NCBI GenBank assembly: GCA_040755715.1 | Contig: JBFLXN010000030.1 | Coordinates: 1 to 22,129, forward strand | Length of the DNA: 22,129 bases | Source: JBFLXN01 sp040755715 [NCBI: Candidatus Edwardsbacteria bacterium] | GTDB taxonomy: Bacteria; Edwardsbacteria; AC1; JBFLXN01 | Reading direction: 5' to 3' | Shown here: positions 1-7,756 of the stretch, in pieces | How positions within the stretch are numbered: position 1 is the stretch's first letter | Layout of the letters: the number at the start of each line of letters is the position of its first letter | Made by a program: the position numbers and the translations under genes | The notes under the pieces: generated by a model | What the model was told of the DNA's origin: nothing | What the model saw: the letters and a program-made list of their open reading frames with translations, nothing else | Databases searched by the model: none

Positions 1-82
1 CTTGTTTTTTGATGTAAGGTTTTTGTTTATAACGAGTTAAATTATATCAAAAGCTGGAGGAAAAGTCAAGAAAAATAATCAG

Positions 83-109
83 ATAACCTGCAAAATATCA
101 GCAGGTTAT
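83..109. repeat. Perfect 9-bp inverted repeat upstream of the dehydrogenase pair
   Basis: The arms ATAACCTGC (83-91) and GCAGGTTAT (101-109) are perfectly complementary around a 9-base spacer. No T-run follows, so it is not an obvious terminator. It lies 46 bases before the start codon at 156, where an operator or a leader hairpin could act. The rest of 1-155 shows no other clear structure apart from the strong AGGAGG at 142-147. Function unknown. Confidence 0.45.
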
Positions 110-155
110 GAATTTTACAGAAGTCTTGTAACCTTAAAAAAAGGAGGCAACATCT

Positions 156-1103
156 ATGAAAAAAATAAGCATTATTGGTGCAGGGAATGTTGGGGCTAAT
201 GCGGCTTTTTACATTGCGGAAAAGAATTTCGCTGATGTGATGTTAATTGACATTACAGAAGGTAGGGCTAAAGGAAAGGCATTAGATTTGATGCAAGCGG
301 CACCCATCAGAGATTATAATGCCAAAATAGATGGCTCTGACAATTTTGCCGACATTGTTAATTCAGAGGTGATAGTTATCTGCGCCGGCCATGTGAGAAA
401 GCCACATATGTCACGGCTGGACTTGTTGGAAGAAAACAAAAAGGTGGTTGAACCTATTGTCGGTGAAATTCTCAAGTATGCACCGGAATCAATCGTTATC
501 ATTGTTACCGAGCCAGTGGACACCTTAACCTATTTTGTCTGGAAGAAAGGAGGGTTCAAGCCTAACAAGGTTATGGGGATGGCTGGCGTTTTAGACACTA
601 CCCGACTGAGAGAATTCATCGCTAAGGAACTCCAGGTTTCCACGGCTGACACTACCGCCATGGTGCTGGGCGGACATCATGATTATATGGTTATTCTCCC
701 GAGATATGCGAGAGTAGAGGGAATTCCTATCACTGAGCTTCTCCCTAGAGAGAGGATTGATAAAATCATCAAGCATACCAGAGAGGCAGGAACAGAAATC
801 CTCTCATATCTCAAAACTGCTACCGCTTCCTATGCCCCAGCTGCCGCCATCGCCGAAATGGTTGAAGCGATTATCAAAGATACAAAACGCATTCTGTGCC
901 TTCCAGCCTGCCTTAATGGTGAGTATGGACTCCGAGGTATCTGTCTGGGTGTTCCGGTGATGCTTGGAAAAAACGGCGTAGAAAAAATCATTGAACTTCA
1001 ATTGACACTTGAAGAAAGAGAAGAATTTGAACAATCAGTTAATATTGTGCGCAATAGTATCTCTGCTTTAGATTTAGAGGTAAAAGGAGGAAAGACAAAA
1101 TGA
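156..1103 (+). CDS. Malate/lactate dehydrogenase paralog with Asn119-to-Glu change
   Basis: The 315-residue protein belongs to the NAD-dependent LDH/MDH family. It has the Rossmann motif GAGNVG (8-13), Asp32 for the NAD ribose, Arg81 and Arg87 of the mobile substrate loop, the relay pair Asp147/His174 and Arg150. Arg at position 81 (position 102 in LDH numbering, usually Gln in LDH) points to malate-type specificity. Against its gapless neighbour at 1100 it differs at places normally invariant: Asn119 (Asn140 in LDH numbering) is Glu in VTEPVD, Gly84 of PGMSR is His, and GGHGD is GGHHD. The usual Asn contacts substrate and cofactor, so activity or specificity is probably altered. AGGAGG at 142-147 supports the start, and the stop overlaps the next start (ATGA). 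It may be a partner subunit of the next protein, a neofunctionalised enzyme or a decaying copy. Confidence 0.85.
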   Translation: MKKISIIGAGNVGANAAFYIAEKNFADVMLIDITEGRAKGKALDLMQAAPIRDYNAKIDGSDNFADIVNSEVIVICAGHVRKPHMSRLDLLEENKKVVEPIVGEILKYAPESIVIIVTEPVDTLTYFVWKKGGFKPNKVMGMAGVLDTTRLREFIAKELQVSTADTTAMVLGGHHDYMVILPRYARVEGIPITELLPRERIDKIIKHTREAGTEILSYLKTATASYAPAAAIAEMVEAIIKDTKRILCLPACLNGEYGLRGICLGVPVMLGKNGVEKIIELQLTLEEREEFEQSVNIVRNSISALDLEVKGGKTK

Positions 1104-2035
1104 AAAAAGTATCTATTATTGGAAGCGGCCATGTCGGTTCTACTACGGCCTTATACCTCGCCGAGAAGAAGATTGCTGACATCTATTTGCTAGATGTGAT
1201 TGAAGGACTCTCTGAAGGCAAGGCTTTAGATGCCGAAGAAGCCGCTCCCATTCGCAAATATGATATTGAACTCAGAGGGACTGAAGATTTTTCTCAGCTC
1301 ACTAATTCAGATGTGGTGGTCCTAACCGCCGGAATCGCCAGACAACCAGGTATGTCAAGAGAGGACCTTCTGGCAACAAACACTAAGATTGTGAAATCCG
1401 TTTCAGAAAAGATTGCTAAATATGCCCCTAATTCGGTCATTGTGATGGTGACCAATCCCCTGGATGTAATGGCTTATGTAGCACTGAAGATAACCGGTTT
1501 CGCCCTGAAAAGAGTTGTTGGAATGGCTGGTATTTTAGATTCAACTCGGTTCAGACTCTTTGTGGCCCAAGCACTTGGTGCGTCGGTAACTGATACTACG
1601 GCTATGGTTCTTGGTGGTCACGGTGATGCTATGGTTCCCTTGCCCCGGTATTCTACAGTAAGCGGCGTCCCCATCACAGAACTCTTGCCTAAAGAGACCA
1701 TTGAAAAGATTGTGGAACGGACGGCAAAAGGTGGAGCGGAAATTGTTTCCTATCTCAAAACCGGAAGTGCCTATTATGCTCCAGCCGCTTCAGTAGCTGA
1801 AATGGTAGAATGTATTATCAGAGATAAGATGCGCATCTTACCTTGCTCAGCTTATCTTAGAGGCGAATACGGCATAGAGGGAATCTTTGTTGGCGTTCCA
1901 GTGAAGTTAGGAAAAAATGGAGTAGAAGAAATAATTGAACTGGACCTCACTATTGAAGAAAAAGAAGCCTTGCACAACTCAGCTTCAGCCGTCAAAGAAA
2001 CCGTAGATAAGTTGGAAAGCCTGGGGCTTTTTTAA
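1100..2035 (+). CDS. mdh: Malate dehydrogenase (LDH-like MDH type)
   Basis: The 311-residue cytoplasmic enzyme should catalyse the NAD-linked interconversion of malate and oxaloacetate. All hallmark residues are present: GSGHVG (8-13), Asp32, Arg81 in RQPGMSR, Arg87, Asn119 in VTNPLD, Asp147, Arg150 and the catalytic His174 in GGHGD. Arg81 in place of the LDH Gln favours malate over lactate. Length is normal for the family. The start overlaps the upstream stop by four bases, and AGGAGG sits at 1085-1090 inside the upstream gene, so the two genes are translationally coupled. The two proteins align without gaps through the catalytic core and look like a tandem duplication. A broader 2-hydroxyacid specificity cannot be excluded, given the LarA and GlcD/F-type neighbours. 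Confidence 0.9.
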   Translation: MKKVSIIGSGHVGSTTALYLAEKKIADIYLLDVIEGLSEGKALDAEEAAPIRKYDIELRGTEDFSQLTNSDVVVLTAGIARQPGMSREDLLATNTKIVKSVSEKIAKYAPNSVIVMVTNPLDVMAYVALKITGFALKRVVGMAGILDSTRFRLFVAQALGASVTDTTAMVLGGHGDAMVPLPRYSTVSGVPITELLPKETIEKIVERTAKGGAEIVSYLKTGSAYYAPAASVAEMVECIIRDKMRILPCSAYLRGEYGIEGIFVGVPVKLGKNGVEEIIELDLTIEEKEALHNSASAVKETVDKLESLGLF

Positions 2036-2109
2036 GCTCAAACTTCAAAAAAGCGAATAAAACGAATGGCAGCGAATAAGCCGAATCAGAATGTTGATCT
2101 AACGGAGGG

Positions 2110-2214
2110 CACAGAGAACACAGAGAATTCAATTCAAAATTAGCAATACAAAATTATCGGTTTAAAATGTTAATTGCTAATTTTACATTTTGCAATGAAA
2201 TTGTGTTCTTTGTG
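2110..2214. repeat. Nested palindromic intergenic element, CACAGAG family
   Basis: The outer arms CACAGAGAACACAG (2110-2123) and TTGTGTTCTTTGTG (2201-2214) match at 12 of 14 positions as an inverted repeat. A perfect inner pair, AAAATTAGCAAT (2136-2147) and ATTGCTAATTTT (2173-2184), sits inside. The outer motif resembles the element at 18941-19038. It fills most of the 241-base gap between mdh and the racemase gene. It looks like a non-autonomous palindromic element and encodes nothing I can see. Confidence 0.75.
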
Positions 2215-2276
2215 GTTCCAAGGGTTATTTCAATAGCCTGATTAGAGTAATTCGTTTAGATAAAGGAACAAACATT

Positions 2277-3677
2277 ATGAAAGTGAAGATTGGCATCCCT
2301 TATGGAAGGGAAACCATCTTTGTTCAGGTGGAAGAGAAGAGTCTCGGTGAAATCATTTATCCTAATGAAGTAGAAATAGAAGATGAGGGAAAAATCCTTC
2401 ACCGAGCTATGGAAAATCCAATTGGTTCAAAAAGCTTTGACGAATTTTTAAGTGAGGCGAAGGATATTCTCTTCATAGTTAATGATGCTACGCGACCAAC
2501 GCCTACCGCTAAGGTTCTAAAAATAATCTATCCCCAGATAAAAGATAAAAACATCAAATTTCTTATTGCCACTGGTATACATCGGGCACCCACTCCAGAG
2601 GAATACTTAGAAATCTTTGGTGAACTACATCATGAGTTTAAGGACAGAATCTATTGCCACGAGGCTAAGAAAGAAGAAGATATGGTCTATCTGGGAACAT
2701 CCAAAAATGGGACCGAAATGTATGTCAACAAACTGGGGGTTGAGGCTCATAAGATAGTCATTATCGGTTCGGTAGAGCCCCACTATTTTGCCGGTTATAC
2801 AGGAGGGAGAAAGGCATTTCTTCCCGGGATTGCTTCATACAAGACAATTGAGCAGAATCACAAACTGGCCTTAAATATCAGTGCAAAAGCCCTCAATCTT
2901 GAAGGAAACCCAGTTCATGAGGATATGGAAGACGCTATCCAGACCATAAAAGAAAAGGAAATTTTTTGCCTTATGACCGTCCTGGATCGTCATGAGAGAA
3001 TCTTTGCCGCTACCGCTGGCGATATCTCCAAGTCACTAAAAGCCGCAATTGATAAGGCTCACCGGGTCTTCTCTGTTGAAATCAAGGAAAAAGCGGACAT
3101 TGTTGTTGCCGTAGCTCCTTACCCAATGGATATTGACCTGTATCAATCACAGAAGGCATTAGACAATGGAAAATTGGCATTGAATGACAATGGTATCATA
3201 ATCCTGGTCTCAAAGTGCCGTAAAGGAGTAGGAGAGGAAGCATTTATTAAATTATTAAGTAGTTGCCGGACACCTCAGGATGTCTTGGACAAGATAGACA
3301 AAGAATTCAAGCTGGGCTATCATAAAGCCGCCAAAATAGCGGAAATTGCCAGATGGGCCCAGATGTGGGCAGTGACAAGCCTTGATGACGAATTGTTAAA
3401 AAGTATCTTCATCAAACCTTTTCACACTTTACAAGAAGCCGTTGAGGCGGCGATTGCGGAAAAAGGTGAAGAAAAAATTCTTTTTTTGATGAACGCTAGC
3501 CTCAGCGTGCCGAAACCGAGAAAGCGACTCGTCTACCGAAGCAAGAAATTCATTCATACCAGCACCTGGGAAAAAGGTGTTTCCAGAACTCCTCTTGAAA
3601 AACTGACTTTTCCAGAAGAAGAATCTGTCCTTTCTTACTTCTCTCCCTTGGAAGAGATTACAGCCGATATCGCTTAA
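2277..3677 (+). CDS. larA: LarA-type nickel-pincer 2-hydroxyacid racemase
   Basis: The 466-residue protein carries the LarA signature. DATRP (70-74) and ATGIHRAPTPEE (98-109, His102) come first. GSVEPHYFAGYTGGRK (164-179) has His169 and Lys179, and His195 follows in EQNH. These correspond to the catalytic histidines, the pincer-cofactor lysine and the nickel-ligand histidine described in Lactobacillus plantarum LarA (His108, His174, Lys184, His200). The reaction is probably racemisation of a 2-hydroxyacid such as lactate; malate or another hydroxyacid is possible because LarA homologues differ in substrate. Cofactor-synthesis genes (larB, larC, larE) are not in the window. The start has only a weak AAAGGA at 2262-2267. 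After about residue 425, where LarA normally ends, a basic tail of about 40 residues is unusual. Confidence 0.85.
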   Translation: MKVKIGIPYGRETIFVQVEEKSLGEIIYPNEVEIEDEGKILHRAMENPIGSKSFDEFLSEAKDILFIVNDATRPTPTAKVLKIIYPQIKDKNIKFLIATGIHRAPTPEEYLEIFGELHHEFKDRIYCHEAKKEEDMVYLGTSKNGTEMYVNKLGVEAHKIVIIGSVEPHYFAGYTGGRKAFLPGIASYKTIEQNHKLALNISAKALNLEGNPVHEDMEDAIQTIKEKEIFCLMTVLDRHERIFAATAGDISKSLKAAIDKAHRVFSVEIKEKADIVVAVAPYPMDIDLYQSQKALDNGKLALNDNGIIILVSKCRKGVGEEAFIKLLSSCRTPQDVLDKIDKEFKLGYHKAAKIAEIARWAQMWAVTSLDDELLKSIFIKPFHTLQEAVEAAIAEKGEEKILFLMNASLSVPKPRKRLVYRSKKFIHTSTWEKGVSRTPLEKLTFPEEESVLSYFSPLEEITADIA

Positions 3678-3705
3678 TTACGATATCAGTAGATTGAGGA
3701 TATTG

Positions 3706-3818
3706 ATTTAACCACGGATTCATCCTGAGTGGTTGTTTTTGAATTCAAATCAACAGCCTACATCTGTAGAAATTCCTGCCCCCAACGATATGTCCGGCTA
3801 AATGTCATCTGTGGTTTC
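3706..3818. repeat. Intergenic element bounded by inverted ACCACNGAT ends
   Basis: The left end at 3706-3718 is identical over 13 bases to the reverse complement of 19644-19656. The right end at 3805-3818 is identical over 14 bases to the reverse complement of 21987-22000. AACCACGGAT and ATCTGTGGTT face each other as an inverted repeat with one mismatch. It lies in the 420-base gap between the racemase and the flavoprotein genes; the rest of that gap holds the two structures listed next and no gene. Confidence 0.55.
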
Positions 3819-3862
3819 ACAATTTTTTAAAAGCCTAGGAATTTGAATAATTTTGAATACTT

Positions 3863-3913
3863 GATTACGGCGATAAAGGCGACGATACCGACGATAAAAA
3901 CATCGCCGTAATC
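3863..3913. repeat. Perfect 12-bp inverted repeat (GATTACGGCGAT)
   Basis: GATTACGGCGAT at 3863-3874 faces ATCGCCGTAATC at 3902-3913 around 27 bases that contain short GACGATA direct repeats. No T-run follows directly. It is one of a cluster of palindromic structures in the gap 3678-4097, and its role is unknown. Confidence 0.6.
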
Positions 3914-3921
3914 GTTTCTTA

Positions 3922-4035
3922 ACCCCGTTAGAAAAATATCTTTGAGAGTTTTTATATTTTATATGTAGTTTATCACAAAACTTCGTGAATAAACTGAACA
4001 AAATTTCTGCCATTACAGTGGTTTTCTAACGGGGT
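3922..4035. mobile_element. MITE-like element with 14-bp perfect terminal inverted repeats
   Basis: ACCCCGTTAGAAAA (3922-3935) and TTTTCTAACGGGGT (4022-4035) are perfect inverted termini of a 114-base segment. The centre holds another imperfect stem, GTTTATCAC (3968-3976) with GTGAATAAAC (3985-3994). No coding capacity is seen. I find no clear target-site duplication. It ends 53 bases before the SD motif of the flavoprotein gene. A non-autonomous miniature element is the best reading; a large stable RNA hairpin is the alternative. Confidence 0.6.
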
Positions 4036-4097
4036 GAATCGCTGATAATCAATGCAACGAAGTTGCATATCTTGGGAGTAACTAATCAGGAGGGTTT

Positions 4098-6581
4098 ATG
4101 AACAAAGAGATTATTGAAAGGCTAAAGGAGATTGTCAGCGAGGAGAATTGCCGAACTTCAATCGCCGAGATTTACGCTTACGCCTTTGACGGCGGGATTC
4201 ACCGCAAGAAACCAGATGTAGTGGTTCAACCGCAAAATACAGCTCAGGTGCAAAAAATTGTTCAACTGGCTAACAAGTATAAGGTGCCAGTTGTTCCTCG
4301 TGGCGCTGGCTCCGCCCTGTGTGGTCACAGCGTTGCCATTGACGGCGGAATTGTAGTAGATATGCAGAGAATGAATAAGATAAAGGAAATTAGAATTGGT
4401 GATATGTTTGTGATTTGTGAACCAGGTGTTGTCTGTGACAACTTTAATGCGGCGATTAAACCCTATAAGTATTTTATCCCAGGTCCAGCATCAAGTGAGG
4501 TGTCGACTTTAGGAGGAATGGTAGCAATTAATGCTTCTGGGGAAAAGGCAGTAAAATATGGTGCTACCAGAGATTATGTCTTAGGTTTGGAGGTTGTCCT
4601 TCCCACTGGTGAGATTGCCTATACCGGCACAACGACAATCAAACATTCAACAGGCTATCAGATTGAAAGGCTGATGTGTGGCTCAGAAGGGACATTAGGA
4701 ATTATTACCGAAATCAATATGAAAATTGTGCCACTTCCACCAAAGATTGCCGGCTGTATTGCCGCTTTTGATGATTTGGAAAAGGCAGGTCAGTGCGTAG
4801 CTAACATCATCGCTAAACCACTCATCCCTTCTCAACTTGAAATTATGTCAGCACCCTGTATTAAAGCAGTCAATAAAGCGGCCAAAATGAATCTACCTGA
4901 GGTGGAAGGAATATTACTCATAGAAGTTGATGGCAGACTCGAGACGATTAAACAAGATGTGGAGATATTAGCCCAAATCTGCAAAGAGACCGGAGCAGTC
5001 TCAATGGAATTTACTGAAGATGAGAAGAGGATTACCGAAATCTGGAAGGCAAGAAAACAGATGATTCCTTCACTCAGCGTGTTAAAAGAAGAGTATGCCA
5101 CTACGATGCTGGCAGATGATATGGCTGTTCCGGTTTCGCAAATTCCAAAAGCAGTGGCTGGAATCTGGAAGATTTCTCAAAAATATGACATCATCATTCC
5201 TCCATACGGACATGCTGGTGACGGTAACCTCCATACCAAGGTTCTGATGACTCCTACTGAGCCCAAGCACTGGGAACAGGCAAAGCAAGCGGTTGCGGAA
5301 ATCTATCAACTCATCAGAGATTTAGGTGGCACAACTACCGGCGAACACGGCATCGCCATAACCAAGGCAGAGGAATTTCATAAAGAGAAGAAGACTGTTG
5401 TTCCGGCAATGAAGGCAATCAAGAAAGCAATGGATCCCAACAACATAATGAACCCTCATAAGATGATTGATTGGGAAGAAGGGTTCATGCATGAACTTCG
5501 CTATCCGACAGACCCGAAAAGAAAACTTGAAGGCCATCTTGCGAAATGGGAAACTGAAATGATGATGTGCACGTTGTGCGGCTATTGCAAAAATGTCTGC
5601 CCGACTTTCTTAAACATCATGTGGGACCCGCCTTCAGGGCGAGGCAGAATGATTTTAGCCTACGGTATACTGGAAAAAGAGATTGAAATTGATTCTTCTG
5701 TAGTTAAAGCACTCTATCAATGCACGATGTGTCGGGATTGCAATCGCCGATGTCCATCAAAGGTAAAAGTTCCTGAGGTAGTAAAAGCCGCCAGAGCGGA
5801 TTTGGTGGAAAAGGGATTTGCTTATGATTCTCACAAGATTATCGTGGAGAATATTAAGAAGACAGGCAATATCTTTGCTGATACTGAAGTCATCTTTCCA
5901 GTTCAAGAAGGTGAGGTGCCGCTATTCATCGGTTGTCAATATTTAGCCCGACCGAATCAGACGAAGATGTATATAAAAATCCTGGAGAAACTCGGCATCA
6001 AACCAAAAGTCACCAAAGAAGTCTGTTGTGGCTATCCAATGGAGGCTTTAGGCTTCAGAAAGGAATTTGAAGAACACAAGAAGAAGATGCAAGAAATCTT
6101 TCCACACAAAGAAGCAATCACGCTCTGTCCTACTTGCACTGCCTATTTCAAAGAAGAATACGGGATTAACGCCAAACATGTCCTTCAGGTAATCTTGGAA
6201 AAACTTCCGGAGGCGAAACTCGGTGGTAAAGTAACCTATCACGACCCTTGCGATTTATCGAGGGGTGCCAAGATTATCCAGGAGCCGAGGGATATTTTAA
6301 AGAAACTTGGAGTGGAATTAGTGGAGATGCCTCATTCTAAGGACCTCTCTCGTTGTTGTGGTGGTGGTGGTGGAATTCTCATTTCGGACCAGGCTCTCTC
6401 TGACAAAATTGCTCAAGAGAGGATAAAGCAGGCAATAGCCACCAAGGCGGACACATTGGTTACTACCTGTGCCACTTGTGAGCAGGTGCTTAAGAATGCG
6501 GCTACTGTGGCCGGTCAAGCTGGCGCAGGAAGTATTATAGTGAAGAACATTGCCGACCTTTTGTGGAAGGCAGTGAGGTAG
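4098..6581 (+). CDS. D-2-hydroxyacid (D-lactate/glycolate-type) dehydrogenase, GlcD-GlcF fusion
   Basis: The 827-residue flavoprotein should oxidise a D-2-hydroxyacid such as D-lactate or glycolate and pass electrons to a quinone or another carrier at the membrane. The FAD-binding domain covers about 38-210, with PRGAGSALCGH (67-77). The FAD-oxidase C-terminal domain is about 211-455, with PPYGHAGDGNLH (368-379) and TTGEHGIA (413-420). A GlcF-like half follows: two 4Fe-4S motifs (Cys491, 494, 497, 501 and Cys542, 545, 548, 552), then two CCG domains (CCGYP 643-647; CCGGGGG 753-759; Cys677, 680, 717, 791, 794). No membrane helix or signal peptide is visible. AGGAGGG at 4088-4094 supports the start. 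Next to LarA, a D-lactate dehydrogenase role is plausible; D-2-hydroxyglutarate, D-malate or glycolate are alternatives. Confidence 0.88.
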   Translation: MNKEIIERLKEIVSEENCRTSIAEIYAYAFDGGIHRKKPDVVVQPQNTAQVQKIVQLANKYKVPVVPRGAGSALCGHSVAIDGGIVVDMQRMNKIKEIRIGDMFVICEPGVVCDNFNAAIKPYKYFIPGPASSEVSTLGGMVAINASGEKAVKYGATRDYVLGLEVVLPTGEIAYTGTTTIKHSTGYQIERLMCGSEGTLGIITEINMKIVPLPPKIAGCIAAFDDLEKAGQCVANIIAKPLIPSQLEIMSAPCIKAVNKAAKMNLPEVEGILLIEVDGRLETIKQDVEILAQICKETGAVSMEFTEDEKRITEIWKARKQMIPSLSVLKEEYATTMLADDMAVPVSQIPKAVAGIWKISQKYDIIIPPYGHAGDGNLHTKVLMTPTEPKHWEQAKQAVAEIYQLIRDLGGTTTGEHGIAITKAEEFHKEKKTVVPAMKAIKKAMDPNNIMNPHKMIDWEEGFMHELRYPTDPKRKLEGHLAKWETEMMMCTLCGYCKNVCPTFLNIMWDPPSGRGRMILAYGILEKEIEIDSSVVKALYQCTMCRDCNRRCPSKVKVPEVVKAARADLVEKGFAYDSHKIIVENIKKTGNIFADTEVIFPVQEGEVPLFIGCQYLARPNQTKMYIKILEKLGIKPKVTKEVCCGYPMEALGFRKEFEEHKKKMQEIFPHKEAITLCPTCTAYFKEEYGINAKHVLQVILEKLPEAKLGGKVTYHDPCDLSRGAKIIQEPRDILKKLGVELVEMPHSKDLSRCCGGGGGILISDQALSDKIAQERIKQAIATKADTLVTTCATCEQVLKNAATVAGQAGAGSIIVKNIADLLWKAVR

Positions 6582-6615
6582 TGGGGAAGAACACCACCTA
6601 TCCGGCGTGGTAGTA

Positions 6616-6637
6616 GGACAGACATTCCTGTCTGTCC
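6616..6637. repeat. Palindrome GGACAGACA/TGTCTGTCC with TTCC loop
   Basis: A perfect 9-bp stem with a 4-base loop lies 35 bases after the flavoprotein stop codon. GATTTTTC follows about 9 bases later, so it could act as a weak terminator. Its compact REP-like form fits the other dispersed palindromes of this window better than a dedicated terminator. Confidence 0.6.
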
Positions 6638-6704
6638 GAAAAGTGATTTTTCTTTGGAGAAGAAGAATTTTTTCTCAGGAAAGAGGGATTTCCGCTAAGT
6701 GTAG

Positions 6705-6725
6705 CGCCGGGGCTTGTCCCTGGCG
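6705..6725. repeat. Palindrome CGCCGGGG/CCCTGGCG
   Basis: An 8-bp stem with one G-T wobble encloses CTTGT. It is REP-like and sits in the 257-base gap 6582-6838, which holds this palindrome, the one at 6616 and the site at 6788, and no gene that I can see. Confidence 0.55.
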
Positions 6726-6787
6726 TATTCCCTTCGTCTATACCCCCAAAATTGGGACAAAAAGCGACAAACATCGTCTATGAACGA

Positions 6788-6802
6788 GTTATATGAAATT
6801 GC
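6788..6802 (+). other. attC-like right half (site A)
   Basis: GTTATATGAAATTGC matches GTTATATGACATTGC at 9020-9034 at 14 of 15 positions. Both stand 30-50 bases before the start codon of the first gene of a block. The motif resembles the R' core of integron attC sites (GTTRRRY, with one deviation). No left half with GCCTAAC is visible upstream, so it may be a half site, an attI-like site or a coincidental repeat. Confidence 0.4.
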
Positions 6803-6838
6803 GCCCCATAAAGGATTGACAAACAGGAAGGAATTAAA

Positions 6839-7543
6839 ATGGCAAACAACGGCATAGAATTACAATACAAAGCCAAAGAAGATTTGAAAAGAGTTATTAC
6901 TACTATGCGTCCTGTTACCCTCAAGGAAATCAAAAGTTTTGGTCAGAATAGGCTTGATGGGTGCAGCAATATGCTTATCTTTGGGGATAACTTGCAAGTG
7001 TTAAGAGTCTTGATAGACGATCCAAGCATTAAAGGGAAAGTCCGACTGGTATATATAGACCCTCCATTTGGGACAAACCAAGATTTCAAAAGTGGAATTT
7101 CACGAACAGTTAGCAAAAGCAGAGATGATGATACAGCATACAACGATAGGCTTATAGGTACAGAATACGTTGAGTTCCTGAGAGAAAGATTTATAATACT
7201 TAGAGAAATAATAGCGGATGATGGCTCAATATATGTTCATATTGATTGGAAGATGTGTCATTATGTGAAAGTTCTGATGGATGAAATTTTCGGACAAGAA
7301 CGATTTATTAACAACATAACAAGAATAAAATGCAATCCAAAGAGCTTCAAGAGAAAGGCTTATGGAAATATGACAGATGCAATCCTTTTTTATTCAAAGA
7401 CCGATAACTATATCTGGAACGACCAGCGAGAGGAATTTACAGAAGAACAGATTAAAGCTTTATTTCCAAAGGTTGATAAAGATGGTAGGCATTATACAAC
7501 GCTTCGGATTGGAGTGGATAACTCTAAAGTTGGAGGGAATTAA
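6839..7543 (+). CDS. DNA methyltransferase, beta class, C-terminally truncated
   Basis: The 234 residues match the N-terminal half of N6-adenine/N4-cytosine methyltransferases of the type III Mod-like group. They have LIFGDNLQVL (46-55), catalytic motif IV DPPFG (74-78), then the usual stretch EFLRERFIILREII, DDGSIYVHID and LMDEIFGQERFINNI. The target-recognition region and the AdoMet-binding FxGxG motif I that follow in this class are missing: the ORF stops at 7543, where family members are usually 450-650 residues. I looked for a continuation in the other frames beyond 7500 and saw none. It is therefore probably inactive and a remnant of a restriction-modification system. AGGAAGGA (6825-6832) supports the start. 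The truncated end carries GGAGGG, which serves as ribosome binding site for the next gene. Confidence 0.75.
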   Translation: MANNGIELQYKAKEDLKRVITTMRPVTLKEIKSFGQNRLDGCSNMLIFGDNLQVLRVLIDDPSIKGKVRLVYIDPPFGTNQDFKSGISRTVSKSRDDDTAYNDRLIGTEYVEFLRERFIILREIIADDGSIYVHIDWKMCHYVKVLMDEIFGQERFINNITRIKCNPKSFKRKAYGNMTDAILFYSKTDNYIWNDQREEFTEEQIKALFPKVDKDGRHYTTLRIGVDNSKVGGN

Positions 7544-7738
7544 ATGGGACAGAAGTGTGTTAATTGTGGAAAGCCTGCAATTATGAATATTCAGAAATTA
7601 TGGATAAAATGGAAATATAATGCAGAGAAGGATGAATATTCTTCAAAATATGAACTCATAGATATAGAACCGAACGAAAGTGAGAATTTGCACCTTTGTA
7701 ATGAGTGTGTCAAATTATGGGAACACGGAGACATCTGA
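7544..7738 (+). CDS. Small zinc-ribbon-like protein
   Basis: This 64-residue protein of unrecognised family has two CxxC pairs, CVNC (5-8) and CNEC (52-55), separated by a charged, aromatic-rich middle. That spacing suggests one four-cysteine zinc site. The ATG follows directly on the TAA of the methyltransferase fragment, and GGAGGG lies 4 bases upstream of that stop. It ends 18 bases before the EVE-nuclease start, so the two are probably co-transcribed. A role as a zinc-binding partner of the nuclease is only a guess from position. Confidence 0.6.
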   Translation: MGQKCVNCGKPAIMNIQKLWIKWKYNAEKDEYSSKYELIDIEPNESENLHLCNECVKLWEHGDI

Positions 7739-7756
7739 TAAGGAGGAAACGAAAAT

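Noticed and set aside
83-109. Terminator of an upstream gene
   Set aside because: The stem is perfect but no T-run follows, so only an inverted repeat is reported.
156-2035. L-lactate dehydrogenase assignment for the two dehydrogenases
   Set aside because: Both have Arg at the position that is Gln in lactate dehydrogenases, which favours malate-type substrates.
3798-4013. 71-codon frame on the minus strand
   Set aside because: It lies across the hairpin GATTACGGCGAT and the MITE-like element; the Arg/Tyr-rich product is an artefact of the repeats.
7377-7586. Frame that might continue the truncated methyltransferase after a frameshift
   Set aside because: Its residues after 7500 do not resemble the expected target-recognition or motif I region, and it soon ends; a true truncation is simpler.
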